A stretch of DNA of 64,000 bases from Dirofilaria immitis (Eukaryota > Nematoda > Chromadorea > Rhabditida > Onchocercidae). The notes beneath the pieces are model-generated. The model was not told where the DNA came from. It made no database searches and was given only the letters and a program-made list of their open reading frames with translations. The stretch spans positions 62,001 to 126,000 of the forward strand of contig JAKNDB010000007.1 of NCBI GenBank assembly GCA_024305405.1. Direction: 5' to 3'. The position numbers and the translations under genes are program-made. Positions 29,859 to 43,731 of the stretch are shown piece by piece. Numbering within the stretch: position 1 is the stretch's first letter; the number at the start of each line of letters is the position of its first letter.

Positions 29859-30748
29859 TCATATTTCTGTTGTCATTTCTGTTTTCAATAGTTGCAGAGA
29901 TTTATTATATATTTCGCCATTATCATAAGTCCAACTAATTGGTGGTGATAAGTGCATCGTAAAGAGTGGACCTTTATCAGACATCACACCTAAAAATTTT
30001 TAATAATATTATCAATGATTTATCTATAGCTGAATTTTATATGATATAATAATAATAAATAATTTTGCCAAACATTTCACTTCTTGAATTTATTTCGAGA
30101 CTTCAAAAGGATTCAATCACATATTTATTTAATGTAAATCTAATTTAATTTTTATTTTCCACAAAAAATAAGTGAATAATTAAATAAAATTAAAAATAAT
30201 AATTAATTATACGAGTATAGAATAGTTCAAAACAACGATTAATTATACAAGTATAAAATACTTCAAAAACAATAGTTAATTATGCAAGTATAGAATAGTT
30301 CAATTATATCTAATTTTAAACGTATAAAATAAAAGCAGGCAAATGAAAATGATTTGCTATTAGCATCTAAAAAAAGTTGCAATATATAAAATAAATGGAT
30401 AATTTAATGAAATTAAAAATAGTAATTAATTATACAGGTATAGAATAGTTTAAAAACAATTAGCATCATAATTGATCATTTGATGGTTAATTATTGGCTG
30501 CATTTTGTTATACGATAATTAAATCAATCGAAATGATGCAATATATCATCGATTGATTATCATTCAAAATTTAAAGCAATTTGGACATCAATTAATAATT
30601 ATCCATTTATGATATTATTAATTGATGGAAAATTTAAAGATTAAAAAGCTTCTATCAATTCATACAAATAAATCAAAGACAAACCACATATTGTCACAGT
30701 GCTGAAGCAAATTTGCATAGTTAAAATAATCGCCAAAAATTTCCACAT
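29859..30748 (-). CDS. Probable small secreted protein, 64 residues, unknown
   Basis: Two exons on the minus strand, 30748-30685 and 29989-29859, join in phase 1 to 195 bases including the stop. The start ATG opens a typical signal peptide (MWKFLAIILTMQICFS). The mature part carries VMSDKGPLFTMHLSPP and ISWTYDNGEIYNKSLQ, with Asn in one sequon-like NKS. The acceptor is ATTTTTAG and the donor is GTTTGT. I do not recognise the family. There is no dibasic processing pattern typical of neuropeptide precursors, and only two Cys, both near the leader. Support is a secretion leader, matching phases and base composition less AT-rich than the flanks; a chance model cannot be excluded. Confidence 0.45.
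30202..30460. repeat. ~36-bp repeat, three tandem copies plus one displaced
   Basis: Copies of TTAATTATRCRAGTATAGAA followed by TAGTTCAAAA lie at about 30203, 30238 and 30275, with another near 30425. They fall within the intron of the small secreted protein or its 3' flank region. Confidence 0.6.
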
Positions 30749-33700
30749 ATTTTTTTATCCAAATGATTTTAGATGTGAATATAGAAGTATATATATATAT
30801 ATATATTATAGGAATTTATGGTAGGTATACAAAGGTATATTTATTTGACGAACTTTTTAGCAATGTATAAAATGCTAAAACTAACTGATCGTATTATATA
30901 TATATACTTTGTCTAACAATTATTATGAAAGGAAATTATAATCGATGATTTTTATACTATTTTATATGCAAAATATTTGAGGAATAATAACTAAGTAGAA
31001 AAAGAGCAAAGGATATGAAGAGAAATTAGGCAAAAATTACAACACAAAAAAACGGCCATAAAAGTTTTTTTTTTTGTAAACAATTTGATAATTGTTAAAA
31101 GTTTTTATTGAAAGTTATAAATGGCAATTCAAACAATGCTGCAAAAAATAAAATGCTTAATTGTTAGCTGTGCAAATAAAATTTTGATCGATATCGATTA
31201 GAAATTTTTGCAAATTTTAATAAATCAATTTATGTTCTCAAAAAAATTAGTCATACAATTTGATTAATTTAATTTGGAATATTGTTTAACTGAAATTATT
31301 TCATAAATTATCGTTATATTTTTTAATTGAATTAATATGTGTTCAGATATTAATTGATTATATTATTTTCTTTTAATTATTTAATTTCCATATCTCTCGA
31401 ATAATCTTTGCAATTAATGGATGATTAGTAAATGGTTGTTTTAGATTTCACATTTTAGTGAAATAAAATGAAGCTATAAATAAACTTTATGCTTAATCAA
31501 TACGCAACATATTATCGTTTGCTTCAATCAGAAATCAATCAAACTTCTTGAAGTAATATTTACTTATCCACTCGTGCTCGTTCAATTAAACATTTTGAAT
31601 GCTTTTGAAATTGATCCGTTATGATAAATTATTATTACTGAAAGTTTCGTTCATTGATATTTGATCGATTATTCATTGTATTTGATTCTCGATGATAATT
31701 GATAAAATTTGCATTTGACAACAGAGATATTTTATAAAAACAATTACATTATAGTGATTAACATTTCAATGTATAAATATATCATTATTATATCAAATTT
31801 TAATTGATACTATTGATATTCATCCTTCATTTGTAAACAATCATATTTTCATGAATAATAATTGAAAAGATTAAGTTCAATTGAAATTCAATTTAAATCG
31901 ATTTAAATGATTTACCAAAATTTATTCATTTCTATTTTTGATTATCAGAATACGAATATAACTTGTGGTTATTTGAATACTAAATTTAATTCATCTTTTA
32001 CTAAAACTTTATTTGATTGCAATTGATCGTTTTTTTTCTTTGAATTCCAATTCCATTCATTTCATTTCAATTCCAGCCTTTATAATAATAATTGCATTAA
32101 AAGAATTTTTTTTATTTGTACCTGACGAATAAAAAATTTGCAGATATTCAATACTACTTATTATTATTTCAATACTGATAATCTGAATACTTTCATCGGA
32201 TATTTTTCTCAACTTTGAAATTGTCAGAAGAGTGCATTATTTGCAATATCATTAACGATTCAAAGTGAGAATGAAAGATCAGGTAAGATAACTGAGCTAG
32301 CAATGATAAACGATTTTGGCCAGGTATAATTGTCTATAAAAATTTTTCTTTTCATATTTTTGCAATCAATTGTTATTTAATGAAATGAAGTAGTAAAATT
32401 TAATTTCAAAAATTCCAAAATATTTTAGCTAAAGATATATTTCGTAGAAAAAATATTTACATTTTTATAATCGCTAAAACTGGCGATAATATTTTGCAAA
32501 TACCGTATACTGGTGAATTCATGAAGTACTTAATTGATTGGATTGCTAATTGGAACATTTACTACTGTTAATGGGCCACAGTATACCTACCGTAATATAT
32601 GTCTCAATTACCATAATTAATGTTTCGAAGATAAGCATGGCATGCTTTATAGCCGATATGTTTTATCATAATGATCAAGTTGATGTATACATCAAAATTT
32701 TATATCTCATAAAACGATAAATAAACCGATCAATAAATTAAAAACGTAGAAAATTCGCAAGAAAAAAACGAATTAATTAAAATACGACGTGATCTGATAA
32801 GTAGATGAGTTAATGGACAAATTGATACTTTTATAAGATCATTTTAAGGTAATCTATTCTTTATTCAAGCCGCAATTTTCTAGCGAATTGATCGATCTAT
32901 CGCAGATACTTGGAGGAGTACAGAGAGATTTCAAAACCGAATCCAAACAGTAAAAGTTTGAATGTTTCTTTATCAGTTGAAGCAGAATTTTACGCTTTAT
33001 CAAAAAGTAAGCTTGTTTATACTTAATTGATATAATCAAATAATCGACTAAAATTAATCATTTATTCAATATTTTTTAATTTACGGTAATCAAAAGAATA
33101 AATTTGATAATATATATCAATTCTTTTTTTTTCTTTTAATGATATAATTGATTTTAAAATTATTCAGTTGAGGTATTATTATATTGTCAAAGATTATAAA
33201 AAAATCATTAAGTAATCGAATTGAAGATAAAAATTTGTTCTGATAAAATTACTCAATTTATTTGCATATCATTCGGATATTTTTGAAATGGATTTTGATA
33301 AAAAGTACTAAGCTTATTACATCAGGATAATCAATCATTTTATTATTTTATTGATATTTTAAATTCATATAATTAAGTAAACTTTATAAGATTGAAATTT
33401 TAATAAAAAAGAATTTAAAATATGAAAATAAATGAATTAATTTAGAATACCCAAAAATTAGAAATACTTTTAAATTTATATAAACTTTTTTGCTGCTAAT
33501 AATATTTTTGATATTATATATTTTTAATATAATTACATTGTCAATTTTGAAAATTATTCCAAATCATTTTTTATCATCGATTCATTTAAATCGAATACCA
33601 TTACTGAAATTTATTGGTGTAATTATCAGCATGATAACTATTATATCAGCAATTGATCATACGATATTCCATTTATTGTTATTATTACAATAATGTCATT

Positions 33701-34594
33701 TCTTTCTTAGTCTCAGTAAATTATTTTCGCTTCTTTTTGGCATAATTTCAATTTAATTCAATTTAGTTTGCTTATTTTAACTTTCTTCAGAATCATTAAT
33801 TATCTAATTTTGTTAGAAGATAGGTTACTAATCGAGAATGATAAAATTTTGTTATAGACCATTTAGCATTAAAATTAAAAACTTAAAATCACATCTAACA
33901 TTAAACTTAAAAACTTAAAATTATTTGCGCAAAAAAAAAAGATTTTTTGAACGAAATTAAAATTATTTAAAAATTGTCGAATGTTTTTCAATACGACGAT
34001 ATCTTCTCGAAAGAATTGATTTTTAAATTTAAAATTTTCCTTCGATAATCGATTATCTTATCATCAATCGTATTCATATGGAAATAGACTATATTCATTC
34101 ATCGTTGCAGACAATGAAAATAAAAAAGAATGCAATTAAATTGGAGAGAGCAGAGAGTGATGAAATTGGATGACATCGTATGATTTTTAAGTGATTGAAG
34201 AATTAGCTAAATTTAGTTTGAAGAAGTTTTTATGGATGGAAGGTGAGGGATTAGATTCCGGAATTCGGGAAGTTTACTCCGGAAAGCATTCGTTTTAGAT
34301 AGCAAGAATTTATATGGTAGATGTTTGTAGATTATATAGCTATTGATATGATAGTAATGCAAAAATAACCAATGTTAGCAATGCTTCTTATTTTTGATCG
34401 ATAAGATATTATAATATTAATATGGGGTTATAGAAAAAACGGAACGATTCAATTATCAGTTGATTAGTTGAGCCATATCAGATACTTCGGTTTATATCAG
34501 TGCTAATTATCACTGTATTTGATGATAATTTTAGGAAGTGAAGAAAAAAGGAAATGAAGAAGTTGTTATGATTAAACTTTTTTTTTAAATTTTA
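30749..34594. other. Intergenic region
   Basis: No convincing gene. Two short open stretches near 32229-32321 and 32851-32949 on the plus strand could splice together in phase, but they are within chance length. The rest is AT-rich with (TA)n near 30787-30805 and poly(T)/poly(A) runs. Confidence 0.55.
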
Positions 34595-34596
34595 GG
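34591..34596 (+). promoter_or_regulatory. Candidate trans-splice acceptor of the mannosidase gene
   Basis: TTTTTAAATTTTAG ends at 34595, eleven bases before the first ATG at 34607. No coding exon is seen upstream, so spliced-leader addition is a reasonable guess. Confidence 0.4.
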
Positions 34597-34606
34597 AAAC
34601 ATAATA

Positions 34607-37600
34607 ATGAATGAAATGATCACTTACAAAGCTGCATTATTTAAAAACGAGCGTACAACCACTGAACGAGTGGAAAAGTTTATCTCCGAGCATCATTTCA
34701 AGGATTGTAATTTACGTGGTCGTCTTTATGGGCAATCATATCCGATCGATGTGAAACATTATGATTTTGGTTCGAATATTGTGACATTTCATGAAGCTGT
34801 CAAAGCTCTTTCAACTCGAGGTAATCATTGAAGTTTCTGGAATTAAAAGTATATGTATTTATTTTGCCATATTTTAATACTTTGCCTAGAAATCGTCAGG
34901 TAAGTAAGTATTCAGTGTTATTTGTTTCACGTAAGATTGTCTAAGACTTGGTTGTATATTCTGATATGAGATAAAATTGTATAGCAGTTTAGTGCTGTAT
35001 TTGATTACACTTAGATTGATCATATTTCATGCTTCTGTTCTTTTTCCTTGAGCTCGTTTCCGCTTTGTTTTATTTTTATTTTTTTGAAATTATTACTGTA
35101 AAAGGAATTATTCTTCAGCAAAAATTCTTCTGATTTTCGATGATTATAGTGTTCAGATCGATTTAGGATAATGAATTATATTTCAGGTGCAAAAGTAGAT
35201 GTAGGATTTAAATTTGGTCCAACTTGGACAACCCATTGGTTTCAAATTGACATTACCCTTCCACAGAATTGTCAAAAAGAAGCAAAATTATGTTACGCTT
35301 CGATCCTAATTGCGAAGCTCTTTTATGGTCCACAGATGGTCGACCAATAAAAGGTATTATTCTGCTTTTGATCAACTAATTTTGATTTACTAGTAGTTTG
35401 AAATCTGAATTACCCTTAATTAATGTCTGTTATCATAGGCATTGTACTAGAGAATATTTCAGATTTTTTACAGTATATGTAATAACATGTTGCTGAAATT
35501 CCATTTAAATTAATTTTCTAGAAACGTTAAGCTTTTATTTTATAATTAACTTACAATAAAATTTGGCTGGGATATTTTTATAACTTTTCATATTAGGTTT
35601 GTCTCCGGATTTTGGACGTACAGACCTTGCAATTTCTATTTCTCCGACTGTACAAAGGTTTTATGTTGAGGCGTCATGCAGCGATCGAGGTGGTGACGGC
35701 GATGGGAATGCAATAGGACCTGTAAAGATGGATAAATTATTCGAAGTACTGATTGATTCTATACATATCATTTAAAATATTTCTTATGCTCAGCACATTA
35801 TTTCTCAGAATATCATTCATATAAAGTCATATAAACATAAGGATTGCGATTTAATTATCATTACAGTTAAAACGTTGTGAGTTAGCAGAATACAATGCAA
35901 CAATTCACGATCTTATCATCGATTTCGAACTTCTGTTGGAAATGTCAAAATGTTACCAAAAGAAGCAAGGCGATACCAGGCCCTATATACTGCAAATGAT
36001 ATGGTAAAACATTTATTAGTTATTGTATTCTCTTTTAAGATATAGAGTATTCGTCACTTTTATACTATTTAACATTTCAGATTAATTGTCTCGTTTTATC
36101 AAATTTTTCATTGGATGCACAAGTGAAATGTCATTTACAAGCTAAAAATTCTTCCGTCAACCAAATGGAGCAAGTCAGATGACATTGTATGCAATTGGCA
36201 ATTGTCACATCGATACTGCGTGGTTATGGCGGTAATTCTTCACATTTTGCTTGTGTGTGTCGATATATAAATTTTTTAAATACTTTTAAATTTTATTAAG
36301 TCCTTCCATAGTTTTGTACTTAGCTTGGATTCAGTTACCAAGAAACACCGAGAAAATGTGCTCGAAGTTGGTCTGCAACTCTGCGTTTAATGGAAAAATA
36401 CGAGAAAATGAAATTTGTTGTTTCACAAGCGCAACAAGTAAAGAATTATTATTATTGATTATTATTGAGGAATTTTTTTTTGTGTATGGTATAATTGTTC
36501 TTGGAAATCGGCATGTTAACTTCGTTACAAGGTAAAAATAATTATTATTAATCGATAATATTTTAGTTAGTATGGTTAGAACAGCTCTATCCGAGTCTTT
36601 ACGAGGACATGAAAGATTTTGCATTAGATGGGCGATTTGTCGCAGTTGGAGGAGCATGGGTTGAAATGGATGGAAATTTGCCTAATGGTGAAAGTATGAT
36701 TAGACAATTATTATATGGACAGCGAGAATTCAAGAAATTTTGTGGAGCGTGAGTTGTGGCTTAGTCATTTATGTTATGAATTCAAATTTGGGCTGATGAT
36801 AGTTAACAAATTTCCGCATCAGAGATGAAGTCGTTGTCAAAGAATCCGACAGTATCTTATTGAATGACAAGATAATAAAGTTCATATCATATCAATAAAT
36901 TAATATATGGGTCGTTATTAGTTTCTATTCCCGCTTATTAATAAAGAATTTGACTTTTCAGTTTTTCAACGATATTCTGGTTACCTGACACATTTGGTTA
37001 TTCTGCTCAACTTCCGCAGATAATGCGGCATTGTGGAATGCAGTATTTTGTCACTCAAAAAATGAGCTGGTCGATAGTCAATAAATTTCCGCATCATTCA
37101 TTTCGGTGGGTTGGTATTGATGGTACCGATGTAATTGCTCATTTTCCTCCAAATCATTACGTTTCACAGGTATATTCATTTCATGTTGTCCATATGTTTC
37201 AATAATATAGAGATATTTAAGGTTATAGATTTAAATAGTCATAATAAATGACACTGCTATGTGTCTTAAATTATATGAATTTCTTTTCAGATTACGGTGA
37301 AAGAATGCTTGGATTCTCGCGATAATTTTACAGATCATGGACGTTCCAATATGGCAATGATGCTTTACGGATTTGGCGACGGAGGCGGGGGTCCAAATGA
37401 GGATATGTTGGAAAGAGCTGAGCGTTTAGTAGATTGTGATGGTGTACCTCGAATACACCATGCAACACCTCAAGAATTCTTCGCTGAGGTTCTCAAAATA
37501 CTAATTTGCGATTATTTTCTTGAATAATTTTCATTTTTATTTTTAATTAGCTTTTCAGCTGATGAAAGATGTGGACAATTTATGCAGTTGGAAAGGCGAA

Positions 37601-40600
37601 TTATATTTGGAATTACATAATGCAACGTATACTACGCAAGCTAAGATCAAGAAAATGAATAGATTGCTAGAAGGCATTTTAAAAGATCATGAATTTCTGC
37701 AGGTACCAAAGTCGATCAAAAAAATTTTCTTCAAATTTTTTGAAGAACTTATGGATTAATTCAAATCATTATTTTAGAGCTTGATGTCATATTTCACTCT
37801 TCCAAGCACTGCAGTGTATTTTTTATTCCTAAAATGATAAGTAAGACAAATATCTAAATCTTACCAATGGAAATAGTAGCATTTGATGTTTTGGGAATTC
37901 ATCTGTGAAGTATTTCATTGTTTTTTATTGTGTAGACTTGTAAAGCTTCTGTTCTAAAACTTATGCTTGCACAAGTTTCTTTTTTCAGTCCATGTCACTT
38001 CTTGAGTTCAATGAAGGTAAACCTCTTACATCGCAGTGGAAGCATTTTTGCTTAATCAGTTCCATGATGTCCTTCCAGGCAGTTGTATTAAAGAAGTAGC
38101 AAGTGATGCAATTGAAATTTACAATAATTTATTAGACGAGCTCACTACTGATAGTGGAAAACGGCTGAAATGGAAAGGTTTGTCAACTTGAAAGTTGCAA
38201 TAAACTATATTTTTCAGTTCACTAAACGCTAGAATTTCTGGTAAATTAGGATTTTTCAATAAAAATGAAAAATCTTGCAGATGGGAACCATGAAACAACA
38301 TCTAATGAATGGGTAATTAATAGTTGCAGTTGGCCAAGAACTTTGTCTTACAATAATCGCCTTCTACATTTGGAGCCCTTCTCTATCATGCGTTTGAACG
38401 AACTTGAATTGTTCAAGTTATCTTTGGACAATAAACCACTGGGTTTGGAAGATGCTGATGGATTTAGATTGGAAAATCGTTATATTAATGCATTCGTTGA
38501 TAAAGTAATTTTGCAATAATTTAATGAGATCTTTTGAATTCAACAAATGTTGCTTTTTCACGGGAAATTTGGTCGGTTATAAATTTTATTATTATTGAAA
38601 AGGATTTGAAATTAGATTAGCTTATTTTATAGAGCAATACTTACCTCTTTCTCTTTTACCAACTATTACGGTAAAATATCTGTAATATTGCAAATCTTGT
38701 TATAGCTGAGAAAAAAAGCTCCTGTTAATAATTTAATCAAACTTCAGAATTCTTTTTGTGGTTTAAAAAGAAAAACTGTTTGCATCCTAAAAACATTAAT
38801 TTGCTCATTTAGATGGGTCGTATTACAAAATTATTGGTGCACCGACTGACCGAGAAAAGCATTGCCAATGGAAATTTCTTAGCAGTTTCTGGAAGCAATT
38901 TTGCTAATCAATTTGTTATTTTTGATGATGTGCCACTTTTTGGGATGCATGGGATGTGATGGATTATCATTTAGAAACAAGAAAAGTCATTAATTCGGTC
39001 GGTTGCTTTTATTTTTTATCACTAAATTCCTCTAATACGTTTACTGAACCACACTGCAATAACATTCTGCTTTTCTTTTTAACAATTCGATAATTATATT
39101 GATTTGAGAACTCAGAGGCAGTTCTAATCAAGAATACACCACTGGAAGCTTGTATTCATGTGAAATTTGCAATAAGTGAAAAGAGCTCTTTGGTGCAATA
39201 TATTACTATTTCTGCACATCTGCCTTACTTGGTTTTCGATGTTACGGTGCAGTGGCATGAATCGCATAAATTCTTAAAAGTTAGTTTAATGATCATTCAG
39301 ATGATTCGCAAATTATTCTTATTAATACATTGCTTTTGATGCTATCATGAACTATGCTAGGTATAACACATTCCATTTCTCTTGTTTCTATTTTAGGTTG
39401 AGTTTCCGGTAAATGTTCGTAACATGGATGCTTATTATGATATACAATTTGGTCATATAAAACGACCAACACATCGAAATACCTCTTGGGATGCTTTAAA
39501 GTATATTTGTTTTATCTATTTCAGTAATAAAATGATAGTCGAATTTAAGAATTTTAAATGAAAGTGATAAATTATCGAGCAAGTGGAGAGATATTAGTAC
39601 TGATAAGAATATAGTACTGATAAGAATATAGTACTGATAAGAATATAGAAAGGAACTCTAAGATCCACAAAGATCCACAAAAGTCCAATCGGTATTGATA
39701 TAGAGAATTGCATCAGAGATATAAAGAGATTTTTAAGTGGTCACCGAGAATTGAGTAGAAATTGAGATTTAAAGGGGAAAATTCGTAGAGTGATTACCAC
39801 TTCCAAAGTTGATTAGAAATTAATAAAAATTTAATAAAAATATTCTTTGGAGCAAAAAAACTTAAGATTTATTTGATATAATATATATTTATTTCAAAAT
39901 ATTTGAGGTATGAAGTTGTTGGGCATAAATGGATGGCTTTAACTGAATTCGATCAAGGTATTGCGCTTATGAATGATTGCAAATATGGTCACTCATGTAT
40001 AGGCAATATCATGACATTATCTTTGCTTCGAGCCAGTAAAATTCCAGATGATACCGCTGATATGGGAGAGCATAGAGTATTTTTTTGTCTTTACTTTCAT
40101 AACCTGATCAAATAATCTGACTAATTAGTGTTTTTATTATTTGACAAATAGAATGACCCATTAGTCTTTTGCTGTGATAATTTCTATATTGATTGCATTA
40201 ATATTTCTAAAGATTTAACGAAACGAACATTTCGGACCATGAATATACTTCACAGTAAGAAATGTGAAATGGTCGGAGAAAAACATAGAATTTCGTTATT
40301 TAGTTTTCCATTAACTTTCTTCTCATGTGAACACGTGGGTAGGGTTACATAAATTTAATTTTTTCAACTTGGAATGAATGAAACTTTTATTCTGTCGAAC
40401 TTTCCTTTACTCTCACTTATCCCTGTGGGATATGCCTATCTGCGAACAGAACATCATTAATCGTACGATATTAATTTCATTAAATAGATTGGTATCGACG
40501 GTTTAAAATTCTGATTTCCTATTATTAGGCACGTTTTTTTCTTTTTTTTCAATTTATGGCATTATCGATTTTATTTAGAGATTTTTTTTTAAATCATAAT

Positions 40601-41145
40601 TGCTGCTGTTTTTAGCTATCGTACGCACTGTATCCTTTCATCGGCTCAATGCAACGGCCTTGTAACGATTTGAACTTGAGTGTCATGAAAGCGGCTTACG
40701 AATTTAATAATCCTACTCGTTTTGTTAGTGGTTGGCATGCTAAGAGCAAACTTTCATCGTTTCTGAAAATTGATGGAAGCGAAGGTTTATTTTTATTTTT
40801 TTTCGGGATAAATGAATTTCGTATGAGAAATAATTTGAATTATTTACATGTATTCGTTTACTTATAGGTATTGTTATTGATACTGTGAAACCAGCTGAAG
40901 ATGATATCAATACATTGGTTATCCGTTTATTTGAATCGTTTGGCGGTGGTGTTCATGCAAAACTTATAATAAATCATAGTCGTATTGTTTCTGTTGATTT
41001 GGGTGATGGTCTAGAAAGAACAGTCTGCTCTTTACCCATTGAGACTAATGATTCATCAGCAGCAAATCAATGCGAAGGTTTTGTTAGTTTAGATTTTCGT
41101 GCTTTCGAAATAAAGACTTTGTTATTAAGATTGTTTGCACTGTAA
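34607..41145 (+). CDS. MAN2C1: Cytosolic alpha-mannosidase, glycoside hydrolase family 38 (MAN2C1)
   Basis: Trims free oligomannose glycans released in the cytosol during glycoprotein degradation. Exons: 34607-34820, 35187-35353, 35597-35745, 35867-36003, 36081-36231, 36335-36437, 36567-36748, 36962-37169, 37291-37488, 37559-37702, 37989-38177, 38281-38504, 38813-38997, 39118-39279, 39397-39500, 39908-40076, 40616-40784, 40868-41145. There is no signal peptide; exon 1 has the family start [13 protein letters not shown] and [10 protein letters not shown]. Active-site motifs: zinc-binding [11 protein letters not shown] (exon 5), nucleophile region [11 protein letters not shown] (7), [16 protein letters not shown] (8), GFGDGGGGP (9), [10 protein letters not shown] (10), [10 protein letters not shown] (11). 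The C-terminal beta domains follow, for example YHLETRK and [10 protein letters not shown]. Five one-base frame breaks (about 35290-35296, 35947-35950, 36144-36148, 38045-38049, 38937-38941) each need one base. With them the model is 1045 residues against about 1040 in human. Confidence 0.92.
39596..39646 (+). repeat. 17-bp perfect tandem repeat, three copies, in a mannosidase intron
   Basis: AGTACTGATAAGAATAT occurs three times in direct succession. A shorter duplication (AAGATCCACA twice) follows at about 39660-39682. Confidence 0.9.
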
Positions 41146-41149
41146 TAAA
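41144..41149 (+). terminator. Poly(A) signal overlapping the mannosidase stop codon
   Basis: The stop TAA (41143-41145) overlaps AATAAA, so the 3' UTR may be only a few tens of bases. Confidence 0.5.
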
Positions 41150-43691
41150 TTACATTAGATTTATTTAAATTGAACTTGCTATAATGTAAAGTTTCTTAAT
41201 TCCCCAAAGAACATATTTGAAATCCAAACCAATGAACAAGGAATTATTGAAGGATTAAATGGTTCGGATGCCTTTAAAAAGTATCTTATTTTTATTTGAA
41301 ATGTTTTTAAATATGAAATAAGGATTAACTTAACACTAGATGATTTATTGCTTAAATGTAGTTTCTTTTATATAATCGCATTCCCTATTACTGTTGAATA
41401 GTTAATAGCTTTTATCTTTATTTTTTTATTAACAAGAAATTTATGTCGATCGCTTATATTGGGTTACTTTTAATACAAATGGTTTTTCCCTCATTTCTTT
41501 TGACTAGGACTTTTGCAATTTTTTTATATTACGACCTCTTCGAATTTTTATTTGTTCAAAAAAGAAAAAATCATTCTAATTCACCACATTGATTTTGTGC
41601 ATTGTTATATCATTATTATTTTCCAAAAATATCAATTGACATTAATTCTATTCAGTGTATTGCTGGCAATAGATATAGTATATTTTCTTATTTATGGTAT
41701 CTTTATTTATATTGGAAGTATGAATAGCGCGAATGATAATCGTTTCTATTCACTCTGTTTATTATAGGATTCGAAATAATGCATTTTTTCTAATTAATGC
41801 ATTTTTAATGCATTTTTTCTAATCTAATTGATGAATTTAGATTTAGCAACTAATATTGTACTTCTTCTGTTATTGATTGTGATTAATATGCAATCGAATT
41901 GTAATTTTTCTTAAAATAGACTTCTGTTTCGTCGGATATTTAACAATTTTGATGATTTTTGTAATCTTTACTACGATTAAACATATTTTTTATCCATTCT
42001 GCTGAGTATTTTGGGTTGTAAATATCGTTGATCAACTTCTAAATCTGAAATGGGGCTCAGAATTAATGAAGCAGTATTCCTTATCAGTTCGTCTCTTCAT
42101 TATTAGTAATGTAAAATGAACTAATATAGATGTAAGTATAAAACAAGGAAAACACATGAACAATTCCAATACTCAATACTGCTAAAGCATATCATGAATT
42201 ATCAAATTTTAAATTACAATGTTGATATATTTTTGTTACAATCATATGTTCTGAATGATGTTATTATTATTATTGTTAATTTACTATTATAAAATAATCA
42301 TTTATCTAATTTAGGAGTTTGATATGGCAATATCCATGTCTCCCGTATTATTAATTATTGAATTGTGTTCATACCTATTTCTTTAGTAAAAATTATTTGT
42401 TAGTATTATATCTACGCTATTGAATGCAAAATATTTTGCATAAAACAGGTCTGAAAAAAAAGCAGTTATATTATTTCTGAATCTTTTATTTGAAATAAAT
42501 TTTGAAATTTTATATGGCTTATTATTTCTGCACGAATTTTACTCATTATTGTTTTGGTAACAATCTTATTTGCTTTATTTCAAATTTAAAATGAAATGGC
42601 ATATAAAAAGTACAGAATATTTAGACTTAAATATCGATGCATATATGATAAATTCGAACTTTATGGTATAGTTTTATTAGAAGTACTGATTATATATAAT
42701 AATTATTCAATTATTAACAAATGGAAACGACTGTTTACAACAGAATTTATCCTCTTAATGGGTGCTATATTATTTCATTTATGTAAACATATATATTGAT
42801 ATATATTTCAATGCTCATATTCATCGTCAATTTGGATGATAGATGGTATGCAAATTTTTTGATTAATTCTGATTATTTTTTGTTTTTTTAAATTTTTTGT
42901 TTAATTTTACTTTTCTATTTTTTTCCAATATGACAAAGGTATCAAACGGATATGGTACATCATAGTAATATTCAAATTAGCTTTGAATCATTTTTTATTT
43001 TCATTTGCTTCTGTTTCATTTTTTATGATCAATATATTTCTGCTTTTTTTTCTTTTTCTCAATTAAAATTTTCGATTATTTTGATTGTTAATACTTTCGT
43101 CAAAAAAAAAGAAGAAAATGCTTCTATTAAAAATCTCAAGAAAGTTTCTATTTTGATTTTTTGATGTTTTAGCAGTTTATCTGATGTGATAAATTACAAT
43201 TTTATTTTTTGTTAATGATATTAATCTATGTTTTGATGATATCAATGAATTCATATTGCTTTGACATGATAATGATATCATTAGCCACTATTCTCGAATT
43301 AGTATTTGATTATTAATTGTTCTTTTCTTGCACAACATTATGTAATGTGACGGAAATATTTTAATGAAAGTTATCAAATTGATAAAAGTGAGAATTTTGG
43401 AAATGCTTAAACATTTTCAGTAATTAATTAATTCATATCATATAATATACAGGTATCAAAATGATAGTATTCCTAGTAGATGATTGTTTGCTAAATGATT
43501 AATTAATTTTAACAAATAATAAATTCCAATAGATAATCCATTATAGAAATTATTGAAAAATTAAAAAATTTATCAAATAAATCGATTAAACAAATAAGAT
43601 TTAATGGTTTAGCATTTCGAGACTGTTTTCTCGCTTATTTTTATCATTCATTCAATAAGTAGATGAGGATTATTATCTGCTTTCGGATAAC

Positions 43692-43731
<40 letters not shown>
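43692..43731. repeat. (AAT)n microsatellite
   Basis: About 13 uninterrupted AAT units. Confidence 0.9.

Noticed and set aside
32229..32949. Possible two-exon plus-strand gene (KSALFAISL... and YSLFKPQFSSEL...)
   Set aside because: The exons can join in phase, but each has only about 32 codons, there is no start exon, and the second block is also open on the minus strand.
12287..41145. Helicase and mannosidase as pseudogenes
   Set aside because: Apart from isolated one-base run changes, codons, splice sites, catalytic residues and lengths are preserved, so assembly error explains the data better.
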